Assembly (NCBI GenBank): GCA_020719165.1
Contig: DYQT01000012.1
Coordinates: 1 to 33,531, forward strand
Length of the DNA: 33,531 nucleotides
Origin: Draconibacterium orientale
GTDB lineage: Bacteria; Bacteroidota; Bacteroidia; Bacteroidales; FEN-979
Direction of reading: 5' to 3'
Notes under the pieces: model-generated
What the model was told of the DNA's origin: nothing
Databases searched by the model: none
What the model saw: only the letters and a program-made list of their open reading frames with translations
Made by a program: the position numbers and the translations under genes
Part shown: positions 7,791-16,742 of the stretch, piece after piece
Layout: the number at the start of each line of letters is the position of its first letter
Numbering within the stretch: the first letter of the stretch is position 1

Positions 7791-8681
7791 TTAATACTTG
7801 TTAAAACGTACAATAAAAAAATGCATCACCAGGTTAAAAAAAAGCGACACAGCCAATAACAGCAAAGCAGCAAACATTAATGCGGCATCGTACTTTGGAA
7901 TCGAAAGCATCTCCCCGTAGTTGTTTGCTATGAGAGCAGGCAAGGTATAGCCGGGATCAAACACACTTTTGGGCAATTTGACCACGTTCCCCACGACCAT
8001 CAGTACTGCCATGGTTTCACCAAATGCCCGGGCAAGTCCAAACCCAAAAGCCGCAATAATGCCAGAAAGCGCCTTTTTAACCAATACATGTTTGGTGGTT
8101 TGCCATTGTGTAGCGCCAAGAGAGAGAGCGGCCTCCTTCAATTCCATGGGAATTGCCCTGAAAATCTCGATCAGGATATTCAACACAAAGGGTATTATCA
8201 TGATTGAAAGTACAAATGAAGATGCGAGGATGCTGTACCCCATTGTTTTCACCCCCAGCAGAGGCCCCAGATAACGGGAAATGAATGGAACAATGACCAG
8301 GATCCCCCACAAACCATAAACCACGGAAGGAAGTCCTGCCAGTATATCAATCGCAGGATGCATGATGCGCAGAAAGAACTTCCTGGTATATTGTGTCACA
8401 TAAATTGCTGTCAGCAAACAAATTGGCGCTGTTATAAGCATGGCAACAAGGGTGACCCAGATGGAGCCGACAATAAAGGGATAAAACCCAAAATGTCCGC
8501 TTCCCGGTTTCCACGTTTTGGAAAAAATAAGATCAATAATCGAGTAGTCCTGAATGAGTACTACCGATTTAATATACAGTCCGATAAAGAGAAAAAAAGG
8601 CAAAAAAGCAACCAGCAGCAAGCTGATAATCATCCATGTATAGTTTACGGCATGACGCTGCCCCCTGTTGAGAAGGTACAT
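7791..8681 (-). CDS. pstC: Phosphate ABC transporter permease PstC
   Basis: 296 residues, six predicted TM helices starting with YTWMIISLLLVAFLPFFLFIGLY. LAGLPSVVYGLWGILVIVPFI and the EAA loop AIPMELKEAALSLGATQWQTTKHVLV are typical of PstC, as is GFGLARAFGETMAVLMVVGN. It pairs with PstA to form the phosphate channel. The gene starts 1 base after the pstS stop codon and ends 3 bases before pstA, indicating tight co-translation. Confidence 0.9.
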   Translation of the reverse strand: MYLLNRGQRHAVNYTWMIISLLLVAFLPFFLFIGLYIKSVVLIQDYSIIDLIFSKTWKPGSGHFGFYPFIVGSIWVTLVAMLITAPICLLTAIYVTQYTRKFFLRIMHPAIDILAGLPSVVYGLWGILVIVPFISRYLGPLLGVKTMGYSILASSFVLSIMIIPFVLNILIEIFRAIPMELKEAALSLGATQWQTTKHVLVKKALSGIIAAFGFGLARAFGETMAVLMVVGNVVKLPKSVFDPGYTLPALIANNYGEMLSIPKYDAALMFAALLLLAVSLFFNLVMHFFIVRFNKY

Positions 8682-8682
8682 T

Positions 8683-9660
8683 TCAGTTTAGCTTTTTCAA
8701 TTCTGATTGAACCTGCTCCGGTTTGATGGTAACATAACCGGCTTCATTCACGAATTTCTGTCCATCTGTTAATATCCATTTTAAAAACTCATGAACCAGA
8801 AAATTTTCGGGCTTTCCTCCCGAAACGAGGTAGAGGTCTCGGGCAGGTGGTGATGGATAAATACCATCATTGATGGCCTTCATTACCTGATCCATACTGC
8901 CGTAAAAATCTTCCTCCGGGTCAATTCTTCCATTATTATTCAGGTCAATCGGTATAACTTCCAAACCCGGATAAATTTTTCGCGTGCTCATTTCATAAAT
9001 GAAGCCAAGGTTGTTAAAACCGACACCTTCCGGTGTTCTTCTAACGGCATCTGCCACACCCGGATCACCATTAACCCCCAGCCCAAGTAAATCTTCCTGT
9101 GTTTTCCCATTCAGATATTTCGCCCACATGTCGGCAGCTCCGCAGGCATCGGAACGTGTAAATGCCTGAAGCTCAACGGTTGAATTAGTTCCTACAGCTT
9201 GTCCCCAGGTCTTCATCGTACCATTTATAAATATTTCGACAAATTTCTCCCGGGTAAGACCCTTTTTCTTGAGTTCGGCTAAAACCGGATTTTGCGCATT
9301 AACGGTTGGCAGAACCGCGTCTTTTGCAACAGCAATCCACCACGCTCCTTTTGCCTGTTCTTCGGGACTGACCGATTTCGAATACATGCCTAAATCAACC
9401 ATTTTTGAGAGTGCATCCGTCATTCCTTTACCCGCTCCGCCGGCAGAAACATTCACCGTTACCTCTGGATTCAGTTTCTGAAATTCCTCCGCCCATTTAA
9501 CTGCAAGCGGATAGAGTGCAAATGCGCCTGAAAGTGTGATCTTGCCTTTCAGTTTCCCATCACCAGAGTTCGATTGGTTTGATGGTGTCGGGTTGCAGCC
9601 CGAAAGGGCGATAACACCGGAAATAACGATAAAAGAGATAAAAATGTGTTTAAAAATCAT
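8683..9660 (-). CDS. pstS: Phosphate-binding lipoprotein PstS
   Basis: 325 residues. The lipoprotein signal is MIFKHIFISFIVISGVIALSGC with the lipobox LSGC, so the protein should be anchored to a membrane facing the periplasm. Phosphate-site segments of the family are present: SGAFALYPLA at the mature N-terminus, SAGGAGKGMTDAL, and TRSDACGAADMWAKYL. A DLNNNGRIDPEE stretch (about residue 240) fits the 12-residue EF-hand calcium loop. The YPSPPARDLYLVSGGKP motif follows. The ATG overlaps the MoxR stop codon (ATGA), so translation is probably coupled to that gene. It captures phosphate for PstCAB. Confidence 0.85.
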   Translation of the reverse strand: MIFKHIFISFIVISGVIALSGCNPTPSNQSNSGDGKLKGKITLSGAFALYPLAVKWAEEFQKLNPEVTVNVSAGGAGKGMTDALSKMVDLGMYSKSVSPEEQAKGAWWIAVAKDAVLPTVNAQNPVLAELKKKGLTREKFVEIFINGTMKTWGQAVGTNSTVELQAFTRSDACGAADMWAKYLNGKTQEDLLGLGVNGDPGVADAVRRTPEGVGFNNLGFIYEMSTRKIYPGLEVIPIDLNNNGRIDPEEDFYGSMDQVMKAINDGIYPSPPARDLYLVSGGKPENFLVHEFLKWILTDGQKFVNEAGYVTIKPEQVQSELKKLN

Positions 9661-10634
9661 ATCGCCAGGTTGTTAACAAAGTGGTTGATTATTTCCTCAA
9701 CACTAATCCCCTCCGCCTCTGCTTTATAATTCCTCACAATACGGTGCCGCAGTACCGATGTGGCAACTGCTCTCACGTCCTCAATATCAGGCGAATACTT
9801 GCCATTCAGCACCGCGTGACATTTTGCCCCGAGAATCAGGTATTGTGATGCACGAGGCCCGGCGCCCCATGTAAGATATTCATTGGCCCATGCATGGGCT
9901 TTTGTGGTTTTTGGCCGTGTAGAGGAGACCAGATTGACTGCAAATTTGAATACATTATCCGGAACGGGAATTTTGCGTATCAGATTTTGAAAAAAGAGAA
10001 TTTCCTCGCCAGACAGCACCACAGAAGGCGTAACGGTTTTCTCGGTCGTTGTCGCTTTAACAATTCTGATTTCCTCTTCAAATGATGGATAGTCCAGCCA
10101 GATATTAAACATAAACCGATCAAGTTGTGCCTCAGGCAGCGGATAGGTGCCCTCCTGCTCGATTGGATTTTGGGTGGCAAGAACAAAAAATGGCTCAACA
10201 AGGTGATAGCTGGTTCCGGCCACGGTTACAGCCTTTTCCTGCATGGCCTCCAACAAGGCCGATTGTGTTTTGGGAGGCGTGCGGTTAATTTCATCGGCCA
10301 GGATTATATTCGCAAAAACCGGCCCCTTGATAAAACGAAAGTGACGATTTTCATCCAGGATCTCTGTGCCGATGATGTCGGAAGGCATCAGATCGGGAGT
10401 AAACTGGATTCGGTTATAACTCAAGCCAAGCGCTTTTGATAATGTATTAACCATAAGGGTTTTAGCCAACCCAGGTACTCCGACAAGCAGACAATGTCCC
10501 TTGCAGAAGATGGAGATCAGTAGGTTTTTCACCACCTCATCCTGGCCAACGATAACCTTGGCTATTTCTGATTTTAGCTGATTATATTTCTCAACAAGTG
10601 CATCTATTGCTTCAACATCTGACGAAAACTGCAT
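9657..10634 (-). CDS. MoxR-family AAA+ ATPase
   Basis: 325 residues. Walker A is GVPGLAKT (52-59) and Walker B ILADEINR (about 110-117), followed by TPPKTQSALLEAMQE and the sensor/arginine region LATQNPIEQEGTYPLPEAQLDRFMF, which is the MoxR hallmark. The C-terminal lid is DVRAVATSVLRHRIVRNYKAEAEG. MoxR proteins act as chaperone-like ATPases, usually with von Willebrand A-domain partners. No such partner is next to it here. Instead it follows the PPIase genes and shares an ATGA overlap with pstS, so it may have been recruited to the phosphate operon. It is separate from GvpN, the MoxR-like ATPase of gas vesicle clusters, which is not in this window. Confidence 0.9.
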   Translation of the reverse strand: MQFSSDVEAIDALVEKYNQLKSEIAKVIVGQDEVVKNLLISIFCKGHCLLVGVPGLAKTLMVNTLSKALGLSYNRIQFTPDLMPSDIIGTEILDENRHFRFIKGPVFANIILADEINRTPPKTQSALLEAMQEKAVTVAGTSYHLVEPFFVLATQNPIEQEGTYPLPEAQLDRFMFNIWLDYPSFEEEIRIVKATTTEKTVTPSVVLSGEEILFFQNLIRKIPVPDNVFKFAVNLVSSTRPKTTKAHAWANEYLTWGAGPRASQYLILGAKCHAVLNGKYSPDIEDVRAVATSVLRHRIVRNYKAEAEGISVEEIINHFVNNLAI

Positions 10635-10645
10635 AACAACGCGAA

Positions 10646-12004
10646 TTAATTTTTAATCCAGTTTCGCTGGAACGAACAATTGCGAAACTCATCCTTAACT
10701 GAAATATAGGTTGAATTCATTTTTTTTGTGATCCATTCATCAATTACAGCCTGCTTTTTTCGATCCAATGCCAAAAGCTGGATACGGGCATAGTCCTCAT
10801 CGATATTTGCTTTATGCGGATTGGTTCGTGCTTTGAGATAATAGACCCTATAGTCCTGTTTCCCGCGTTCATTCGTAAGCACAGGGGCCGAAACCTCACC
10901 TGTTTTAAGCTTATCCACCACAAAAAACACCTTAGCATCTATCTGTCCGGCCTCAAATTTACTGTTCCCACTTACCGGATTTATCATCAGTCCGCCGCTA
11001 TTTTTTCCGGGATCGTCCGAAAATTTCACCACTGCCTCCTCATAGGGCATTTTCTTGCTCATAATCAGGGCAGCAACACTGTCGAGGGTTGCCTTGGCTT
11101 TTATCAGGTTAAGCGGCGAGACCTTGGGCTGGAGCAGAATATGACGGACATTGATATATTCGCCCCTGCGTTCGATCATCTGAATCAGGTGATATCCATC
11201 TTCGGTTTCAACAATTTCCGACACTTCGCCAGGTTTCAGCCTGAAGGCTGCGGCTTCGAATTCAGGACGCATTTCACCCCTCTTGAACATGCCAAGTTCT
11301 CCACCCTGTTTGGATGATCCGGGGTCTTCGGAGTAAAGCACAGCCAGTGTACTAAAATCATCGCCTTTGATGATCCGTTCTCTGAAGTTTTTCATTTTAT
11401 CTTTCGCCTCCTGCTTTTCAGCATCCCCTATGGCTGGTTGCTTGATTATCACACCAATTTCAAACTCCGAACTGATTAACGGGATGCTATCTTTAGGAAT
11501 CTTTCTAAAAAACGCTTTCACCTCCGATGGAGTTATTACCGCGTCTTTAGTGATTTTTTGTTGCTCCTGCTCGGTAAGCATTTGCTCCTTGATCACATCC
11601 CGGAGTTCATTTTTGATTTCGAGCAAACTTTTTCCAAAATGCTCCTCCAGGCGGTCGGGCGAGCCGGCCTGAGAAATAAAGTAACGCATCCTGCGATCCA
11701 TTTCCATTTCAACCTGCTCGTCAGTAATGGAGATGCTATCGACCTGAGCCTGGTGTAACAGCAACTTCTGGTATAGCAAACTTTCAAAAATCTGACATTT
11801 TACCTTTGGAGCAGTGCCCTGTATATTGCCCTGGCTTCGTATTTGAACATATTGATTTTCAACATCTGATTTCAGAATAACATTGCCACCCACAATGCCA
11901 ATCACCCCATCGATGATTGTGTCGTGCTGCACCTGTGCCTGTAAGTAACCGGCTAAAATCAAGGTAAATGGAACTATAATCAAAACAGATCGCAAAACTT
12001 TCAT
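10646..12004 (-). CDS. SurA-like periplasmic peptidyl-prolyl isomerase
   Basis: 452 residues with a signal peptide (MKVLRSVLIIVPFTLILAGYLQAQ). The N-terminal SurA-like chaperone part starts IDGVIGIVGGNVILKSDVENQY and continues to VEMEMDRRMRYFISQ. Two parvulin (PpiC) domains follow. The first has LAVLYSEDPGSSKQGGELGMFKRGEM and the second INVRHILLQPKV...VVKFSDDPGKNSGGLM. It should help fold outer-membrane proteins in the periplasm. It is third in a run of three foldase-type genes downstream of guaB, with 12 bases to the moxR gene and 26 to the lipoprotein gene before it. Confidence 0.85.
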   Translation of the reverse strand: MKVLRSVLIIVPFTLILAGYLQAQVQHDTIIDGVIGIVGGNVILKSDVENQYVQIRSQGNIQGTAPKVKCQIFESLLYQKLLLHQAQVDSISITDEQVEMEMDRRMRYFISQAGSPDRLEEHFGKSLLEIKNELRDVIKEQMLTEQEQQKITKDAVITPSEVKAFFRKIPKDSIPLISSEFEIGVIIKQPAIGDAEKQEAKDKMKNFRERIIKGDDFSTLAVLYSEDPGSSKQGGELGMFKRGEMRPEFEAAAFRLKPGEVSEIVETEDGYHLIQMIERRGEYINVRHILLQPKVSPLNLIKAKATLDSVAALIMSKKMPYEEAVVKFSDDPGKNSGGLMINPVSGNSKFEAGQIDAKVFFVVDKLKTGEVSAPVLTNERGKQDYRVYYLKARTNPHKANIDEDYARIQLLALDRKKQAVIDEWITKKMNSTYISVKDEFRNCSFQRNWIKN

Positions 12005-12030
12005 AGTTAAGATATTGGCAAGGTCAACAG

Positions 12031-12870
12031 TTAAAATATTTCAAACACATTTTTCTTTTGAGCATTGGAATAGATGTCATCCTGCATCTTGCCAATAAGT
12101 TCAATCTTTCTTTTGTTGAGGATAATATCCCGAATCCTTTGCTTCTCAAAATTCAGCGGAGAGGTACTTTCTTTGATTTTAAAATCCTTAAAATGAACCA
12201 GGTATATAAAAGCCGAATCCTGATATTCAAGATCGCGGTGGTTTTTGAGATACTCTTCCTGATTGTATGTTTTAATGGGAATTTGCTTTAAAAGATCATT
12301 AAACAAAAGCCAGTTTTCATTGTCCAGAAAATAATCAGAAGCATTTTTTTCGCAAAGTTCAGCGAGTGTATTTTTAGCTTCCTGATCATCAGAAATCAAC
12401 AGCTTTTTTATTTGCTTTAAATGGGTTGATTTCAAAGGCAACTTTACATATTGGATTTGCACAATGTTGTCTTTCAGTAAAAAATTCTGCTGATTGGCCT
12501 CGTAATAATTGCGGATCTCCTCCTCCGTAATCAAGGTATCGAGATTTTGCCGGACCAGCGCATTTTCATAGGCAAAAATGATCAGTGAATTTTTATAATT
12601 CTCAAGTTGTTGGGTAAAATCCATCTGAGCGCTGGTCAGGTTTTTTTTTGCCTGTTGAATAACGAGTTGCTGACGAACCCAATTGTCGATAAAGTTGCGG
12701 GTAATTAACACACTGTCTTTGGCCAAAGTTCCTGCCGCAACCAATCCTTTCAGGTCGGATTCATACAAATATTCATCATGAACCCTGGCCAATACCTGCT
12801 CACTTTTCTTCTTGAAAAATGAGGTGCAGGAGATTGAAAACAATAAAAGGAGGATCAGTAGCCTGTTCAA
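12031..12870 (-). CDS. Lipoprotein with SurA/PrsA-like chaperone region
   Basis: 279 residues. The signal MNRLLILLLLFSISC ends in a lipobox-like SISC, so it is probably a lipoprotein. After it, VLARVHDEYLYESDLKGLV and FIDNWVRQQLVIQQAKKNLT resemble the helical SurA/PrsA N-terminal region, and LITEEEIRNYYEANQQNFLL is the segment that normally leads into a parvulin domain. The sequence after that lacks clear parvulin motifs (no GG-xLG stretch). It may therefore be a chaperone without isomerase activity. It lies between two PpiC proteins in the operon, 6 bases after the larger one. A role with its neighbours in envelope protein folding is inferred. Confidence 0.65.
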   Translation of the reverse strand: MNRLLILLLLFSISCTSFFKKKSEQVLARVHDEYLYESDLKGLVAAGTLAKDSVLITRNFIDNWVRQQLVIQQAKKNLTSAQMDFTQQLENYKNSLIIFAYENALVRQNLDTLITEEEIRNYYEANQQNFLLKDNIVQIQYVKLPLKSTHLKQIKKLLISDDQEAKNTLAELCEKNASDYFLDNENWLLFNDLLKQIPIKTYNQEEYLKNHRDLEYQDSAFIYLVHFKDFKIKESTSPLNFEKQRIRDIILNKRKIELIGKMQDDIYSNAQKKNVFEIF

Positions 12871-12876
12871 TTGGTT

Positions 12877-14868
12877 CTATTTAATTTTCGCAAGCACATC
12901 CTTATTCACTTCAACAGGGTATTTGGCTTTTAAAGATTCAATCCACTCTTTCTCCAGATAGTTCTGATAATCGGCAGTGATGAGTCCCCTGGCGTCATTG
13001 AGTTCTTTAACTTCCGGTTTTAACACTTTTCTCACGTTGACAAAAACAGTCGAACCCTGCTGAATGATATCCGCAGTAAGTCCGGGTGTCCATGCGATCG
13101 AATCGATCAGTTTGTTTTCCTTTCGTGAAAATTTCGCGGTTTCAATAGTCAGTTTTTGCAGCGAATCCACATTGATCTCTTTAAGCAAGTCCTTGTCGGA
13201 TAGTCCGGATTTGATAAAATTTCTGACTTTTTGTACAACATTGGGATCCTTTATCGTATAAATACTGGCATCAAGACGCGTATCCCACTTATAGTTCATT
13301 TTGTTTTTTTGATAAAAGGCCTGCAAACCAACCGTGTCTTTAACTGCTTTTGACCAAACTCTCTGATCTGTAAGGTCGAAAAGGAGAATGCCATCCCGAT
13401 ATTCACCCATCAATGCTTTAAATTCAGGATACTTTTGTTCTAACTGCGAGTTTTCCCATTTAAGCAAACTTTCATCTACAAATGCGGCGTACATTTTATC
13501 CACATAGACAGGAATGTTCAACTTTTCCTGCTTGCGCTGGGTTGCTGCCAGGTAATCGGCAAATTCTTTCTGGAGAATTGACATATTGCCAATTTTAAAG
13601 ATCATACCGGTAAGTTTATCTGCCTCAGAAGCTTTCCATTTTCCGAAGAAAATGCTGTCGGTGACAACGCCATAAAAAGCCTTCAGGGCCTCCTTATTTT
13701 CTGTAACGCCATACTCTTTTCTGATTCTGGCAATTACCACTTCCCGTGTTTGGTCACCACGGTTGTCTTTCATCACGCGTTGTTTCAATTCAATTTTATC
13801 CTCTTCGAAGGGCTTCTGAGTTTTGCGATCGATTAGTTTAACAATATGCCAGCCGTAGGTTGTAAGGATTGGTTTGGTATAATCTCCGACAGAATTAAGT
13901 GAATAAATTGCCTCGACAAACTCGGGTACCATTCGGTTGACACCGAAGGCGGGGAGCACACCTCCCTTGGCAGCAGAGCCCTTGTCGTCGGAGTAAGTTT
14001 TCACCAGGTCATCCCATGCAGCGCCGCTGGTCAATTTTGTGTAAACCGAGTCCATTCTTTTCTTTATGCGGGCAGAATCTTCAGCGGTTGCATTTTTAGG
14101 GATTGTAAGGAAAATGTGAGCCACTGTTACTTTACCGAGAGCGGGACGTTTTGCTGTAACTTTAATCAGATGGTAGCCATATTCGGTGTGAACCGGCATG
14201 GATACATTCCCAACCTCGGTATTCCAGGCTCCGTTTTCAAAAGCATAAACCATATCAAAAACAGCGAAAAAACCAAGATCACCCTTATTCCCCTTGAGGA
14301 ATGGGTGTTGCTGTGTAGCCTCACGGTCCTTGGCGGAGGGATCTTCTGAAAATTCAACTGCTACTTGTTCAAACGACGCACCCTTCATGAGTTTCTCCCT
14401 GGCGGCCATGGCGCTTTTATAGGCAGCCAATGTGTCGGCGGGTGAAGCATCCGGTTTAAGCCGGAAAAAGATGTGACTTGCCCTCAAATCATTTTTTTCG
14501 CGCTCATATGCCTCCTGAATTAAACGGTTCAGCGTAGCTTCATCGGTAAAGTATGGTTTGGCAAGTTGTTCACGATATCCATTCAGTTCATTTCTGAAAG
14601 TTGCAATCGTATCCAGACCAAGCTCCTCGGCCTGTTTTACCTTAAGCTTAAAATTGATAAAGAGATCAAGATACTCTTCCAGCGACTTTTTATCAATCGT
14701 CTCGCCCTTGATGTTGTTTTTCTGATATATATTTAAAAACTCACTGACATAGATACGTTTACCTGCAATGGTCATGAGCACTTCATCATTGCCCACCTGG
14801 GCTGGAGATGAGAGAAATGCAGCAAGTGCAAAAACTGATAAAAGAATTTTTATTTTCAAACTATTCAT
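12877..14868 (-). CDS. Large periplasmic peptidyl-prolyl isomerase with two PpiC domains
   Basis: The track ORF begins at 15009, inside guaB. The ATG at 14868 (track residue 48) starts a proper signal peptide, MNSLKIKILLSVFALAAFLSSPAQ, giving 663 residues. After a SurA-like helix region, two parvulin domains are seen. The first has LRASHIFFRLKPDASPAD...FSEDPSAKDREA...GNKGDLGFF, and the second VTVAHIFLTIPKNATAEDS...YSDDKGSAAKGGVLPAFG with TYGWHIVKLIDRK. The C-terminal third (about 230 residues) is not recognisable. It probably acts on outer-membrane or secreted proteins. It follows guaB after 82 bases and runs into the lipoprotein gene after 6 bases. Confidence 0.85.
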   Translation of the reverse strand: MNSLKIKILLSVFALAAFLSSPAQVGNDEVLMTIAGKRIYVSEFLNIYQKNNIKGETIDKKSLEEYLDLFINFKLKVKQAEELGLDTIATFRNELNGYREQLAKPYFTDEATLNRLIQEAYEREKNDLRASHIFFRLKPDASPADTLAAYKSAMAAREKLMKGASFEQVAVEFSEDPSAKDREATQQHPFLKGNKGDLGFFAVFDMVYAFENGAWNTEVGNVSMPVHTEYGYHLIKVTAKRPALGKVTVAHIFLTIPKNATAEDSARIKKRMDSVYTKLTSGAAWDDLVKTYSDDKGSAAKGGVLPAFGVNRMVPEFVEAIYSLNSVGDYTKPILTTYGWHIVKLIDRKTQKPFEEDKIELKQRVMKDNRGDQTREVVIARIRKEYGVTENKEALKAFYGVVTDSIFFGKWKASEADKLTGMIFKIGNMSILQKEFADYLAATQRKQEKLNIPVYVDKMYAAFVDESLLKWENSQLEQKYPEFKALMGEYRDGILLFDLTDQRVWSKAVKDTVGLQAFYQKNKMNYKWDTRLDASIYTIKDPNVVQKVRNFIKSGLSDKDLLKEINVDSLQKLTIETAKFSRKENKLIDSIAWTPGLTADIIQQGSTVFVNVRKVLKPEVKELNDARGLITADYQNYLEKEWIESLKAKYPVEVNKDVLAKIK

Positions 14869-14950
14869 TGATTTAGGGATTTGATTGACAATTAAACTAA
14901 CGGTTGAAATACAATTTAATTTTTCTATGCAATTTTTATTTATGATGATG

Positions 14951-16426
14951 TTAACGGCTGTAATTCGGCGCCTCACTGATAATGGTGACATCATGCGGGT
15001 GACTTTCAATGACGCCGGCAGTGCTGATTTTAATAAATTTGGCTTTCTGCAGCATCTCGATGGTTTGAGATCCGGTATAGCCCATGCCAGCTTTTAATCC
15101 GCCTACCATCTGGTAGATTACCTCCGACAGTGAACCTTTGTATGGAACCCTGCCCACAATTCCTTCGGGAACAAGTTTCTTGATATCCTCTTCAACATCC
15201 TGAAAATAACGGTCTTTGGAGCCTTGTTGCATGGCCTCAATGGAGCCCATTCCACGGTATGTTTTAAATTTTCGACCTTCAAAAATAACGGTTGATCCAG
15301 GGGATTCATCAACGCCGGCAAAAAGCGAACCTGCCATCACCGAATGTGCGCCGGCAGCCAGTGCTTTAACGATATCGCCGGTATAACGAATCCCGCCATC
15401 GGCAATGGCAGGAATACCCGTGCCTTTCAGCGCTGTGGTGACATCGTAGATAGCCGACAGTTGTGGTACGCCTATCCCGGCAATAATGCGGGTCGTGCAA
15501 ATTGACCCGGGGCCAATTCCGATCTTCACGCCATCGATGCCTAATTTGGCAAGATCCCTTGCAGCTTCACCAGTTCCAATATTGCCAATGATCAGGTCAA
15601 CACCAGGAAAAGCATTTTTCACTCTTTTGGCCATTTCCATCACACCCTTCGAATGTCCGTGAGCGGTGTCAATCACAATGGCATCTACATTTTCACGAAC
15701 AAGGGCAGCTACCCGGTCGAGGGTGTCGCCTGTAACACCAACGCCTGCGGCAACTCGTAAACGGCCTAAACTGTCTTTGCAGGCATTCGGACGTGCCTTT
15801 ACCTTCAGGATGTCTTTGTAGGTAATCAGTCCGATAAGCTTGTTGTTTTTATCAACTACCGGCAGTTTTTCAATTTTATGCCTTTGAAGAATAGCCTCAG
15901 CCTGCTCAAAATCGGTGAATTCACTGATAGTTATAACCGTTTTAGTCATCACCTCTGTAACCGGCCTCATGTGATCGCGTTCGAAACGCAGATCGCGATT
16001 GGTCACAATCCCAACCAACTCGTTGTTGGCATTGGTAACCGGAATACCTCCGATGCTGAACTCTTTCATCATGGCCAGCGCATCTCCTACAAGGGCATGC
16101 TCCATGAGGGTAACGGGCTGGAGAATCATGCCGTTCTCGGCACGCTTGACTTTGCGCACCTGCAATGCCTGATCCTCGACAGACATGTTTTTATGTAAAA
16201 CGCCGATTCCCCCCTCCTGGGCAATAGCGATGGCCATACGCGACTCGGTCACCGTATCCATGGCTGCGGAAACAATGGGAATATTGAGCTTTATATTTCT
16301 CGAAAACAACGTGGTAACATCGGTTTCCCGGGGAAGCACGTCGGAATAAGCCGGTACAAGCAACACATCGTCATACGTCAATCCTTCACCCCGGAATTTA
16401 TCTGAATTTAGGAACATATGCATCAA
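14951..16426 (-). CDS. guaB: Inosine-5'-monophosphate dehydrogenase
   Basis: 491 residues, the normal IMPDH length. The N-terminus [20 protein letters not shown] is the family opening. Two CBS domains occupy about residues 98-212. The catalytic loop is GPGSICTTR with the nucleophilic Cys at 310, followed by [19 protein letters not shown] and the flap [17 protein letters not shown]. It oxidises IMP to XMP with NAD+, the committed step to GMP, in the cytoplasm. The track start MMHM has three ATGs; the one at 16417 ([12 protein letters not shown]) fits the family length best. A TACATTTG element lies only 12 bases upstream of the first ATG, which also favours the later start. Confidence 0.95.
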   Translation of the reverse strand: MMHMFLNSDKFRGEGLTYDDVLLVPAYSDVLPRETDVTTLFSRNIKLNIPIVSAAMDTVTESRMAIAIAQEGGIGVLHKNMSVEDQALQVRKVKRAENGMILQPVTLMEHALVGDALAMMKEFSIGGIPVTNANNELVGIVTNRDLRFERDHMRPVTEVMTKTVITISEFTDFEQAEAILQRHKIEKLPVVDKNNKLIGLITYKDILKVKARPNACKDSLGRLRVAAGVGVTGDTLDRVAALVRENVDAIVIDTAHGHSKGVMEMAKRVKNAFPGVDLIIGNIGTGEAARDLAKLGIDGVKIGIGPGSICTTRIIAGIGVPQLSAIYDVTTALKGTGIPAIADGGIRYTGDIVKALAAGAHSVMAGSLFAGVDESPGSTVIFEGRKFKTYRGMGSIEAMQQGSKDRYFQDVEEDIKKLVPEGIVGRVPYKGSLSEVIYQMVGGLKAGMGYTGSQTIEMLQKAKFIKISTAGVIESHPHDVTIISEAPNYSR

Positions 16427-16437
16427 AATTAAGTGTG

Positions 16438-16445
16438 CAAATGTA
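16438..16445 (-). promoter_or_regulatory. Putative -7 element of the guaB promoter (TACATTTG)
   Basis: On the minus strand the sequence is TACATTTG, an exact TAnnTTTG match. A TTTTTTG sits 15 bases upstream, shorter than the usual spacing of about 19, so the -33 element is uncertain. Transcription would begin around 16431, leaving a very short leader before the ATG cluster 16426-16417. Confidence 0.45.
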
Positions 16446-16501
16446 CGAAAAAATATTATTCAAAAAAGATAGGATAAGGTGAATGAGAGAGAGCATAATT
16501 C

Positions 16502-16585
16502 TTACGGATACAACTCTCTGTGACACTCTGTGCAGAAATGGGTTTTCCATTTATCTTTGATATTGATGGGATGCTGAAATTCCAT
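16502..16585 (-). CDS. Possible small protein with CxxCH motif, or gene remnant
   Basis: A 27-residue ORF too short for the track: MEFQHPINIKDK, then WKTHFCTECHRELYP and TAA. The frame stays open upstream for 17 more codons, up to a TAA, and includes two more cysteines (KRCFRSTCFHYSTVDNL), but has no ATG there. The four cysteines and the histidines would suit a small zinc-binding fold. No clear ribosome binding site was seen. It may be the 3' remnant of a longer gene or chance. It is not recognised. Confidence 0.25.
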   Translation of the reverse strand: MEFQHPINIKDKWKTHFCTECHRELYP

Positions 16586-16742
16586 GAGATTATCGACCGT
16601 GGAATAATGGAAACACGTTGAGCGAAAACACCTTTTTTAGAATAATGAAAAATTACCGGAACAATTTTCCTGTTTTTGCCGTACTTTTAAAGGTACATTC
16701 CGCTGAGGAACCAGTATCAAATAATACCAGGGAGGAAACCAT

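Larger units (their letters stand above)
16427..16742. other. Divergent spacer between guaB and the T9SS protein gene
   Basis: This 316-base stretch holds the guaB -7 element (16438-16445), a tiny minus-strand ORF with a CxxCH motif (16502-16585) and, at the right end, the ribosome binding site GGGAGGAAACC just before the ATG at 16743. I did not find a convincing TAnnTTTG promoter for the plus-strand gene; TGTTTTTG near 16670-16677 is the nearest approach. No tRNA or terminator was seen. Confidence 0.5.

Noticed and set aside
9657-10634. GvpN (gas vesicle MoxR-like ATPase)
   Set aside because: The protein has the general MoxR signature and is about 19 kb away from the gas vesicle cluster, next to pst genes.
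10814-11317. 167-residue plus-strand ORF antisense to the SurA-like gene
   Set aside because: It is fully covered by the PpiC protein on the minus strand. The sequence has no signal peptide, domain or ribosome binding site.
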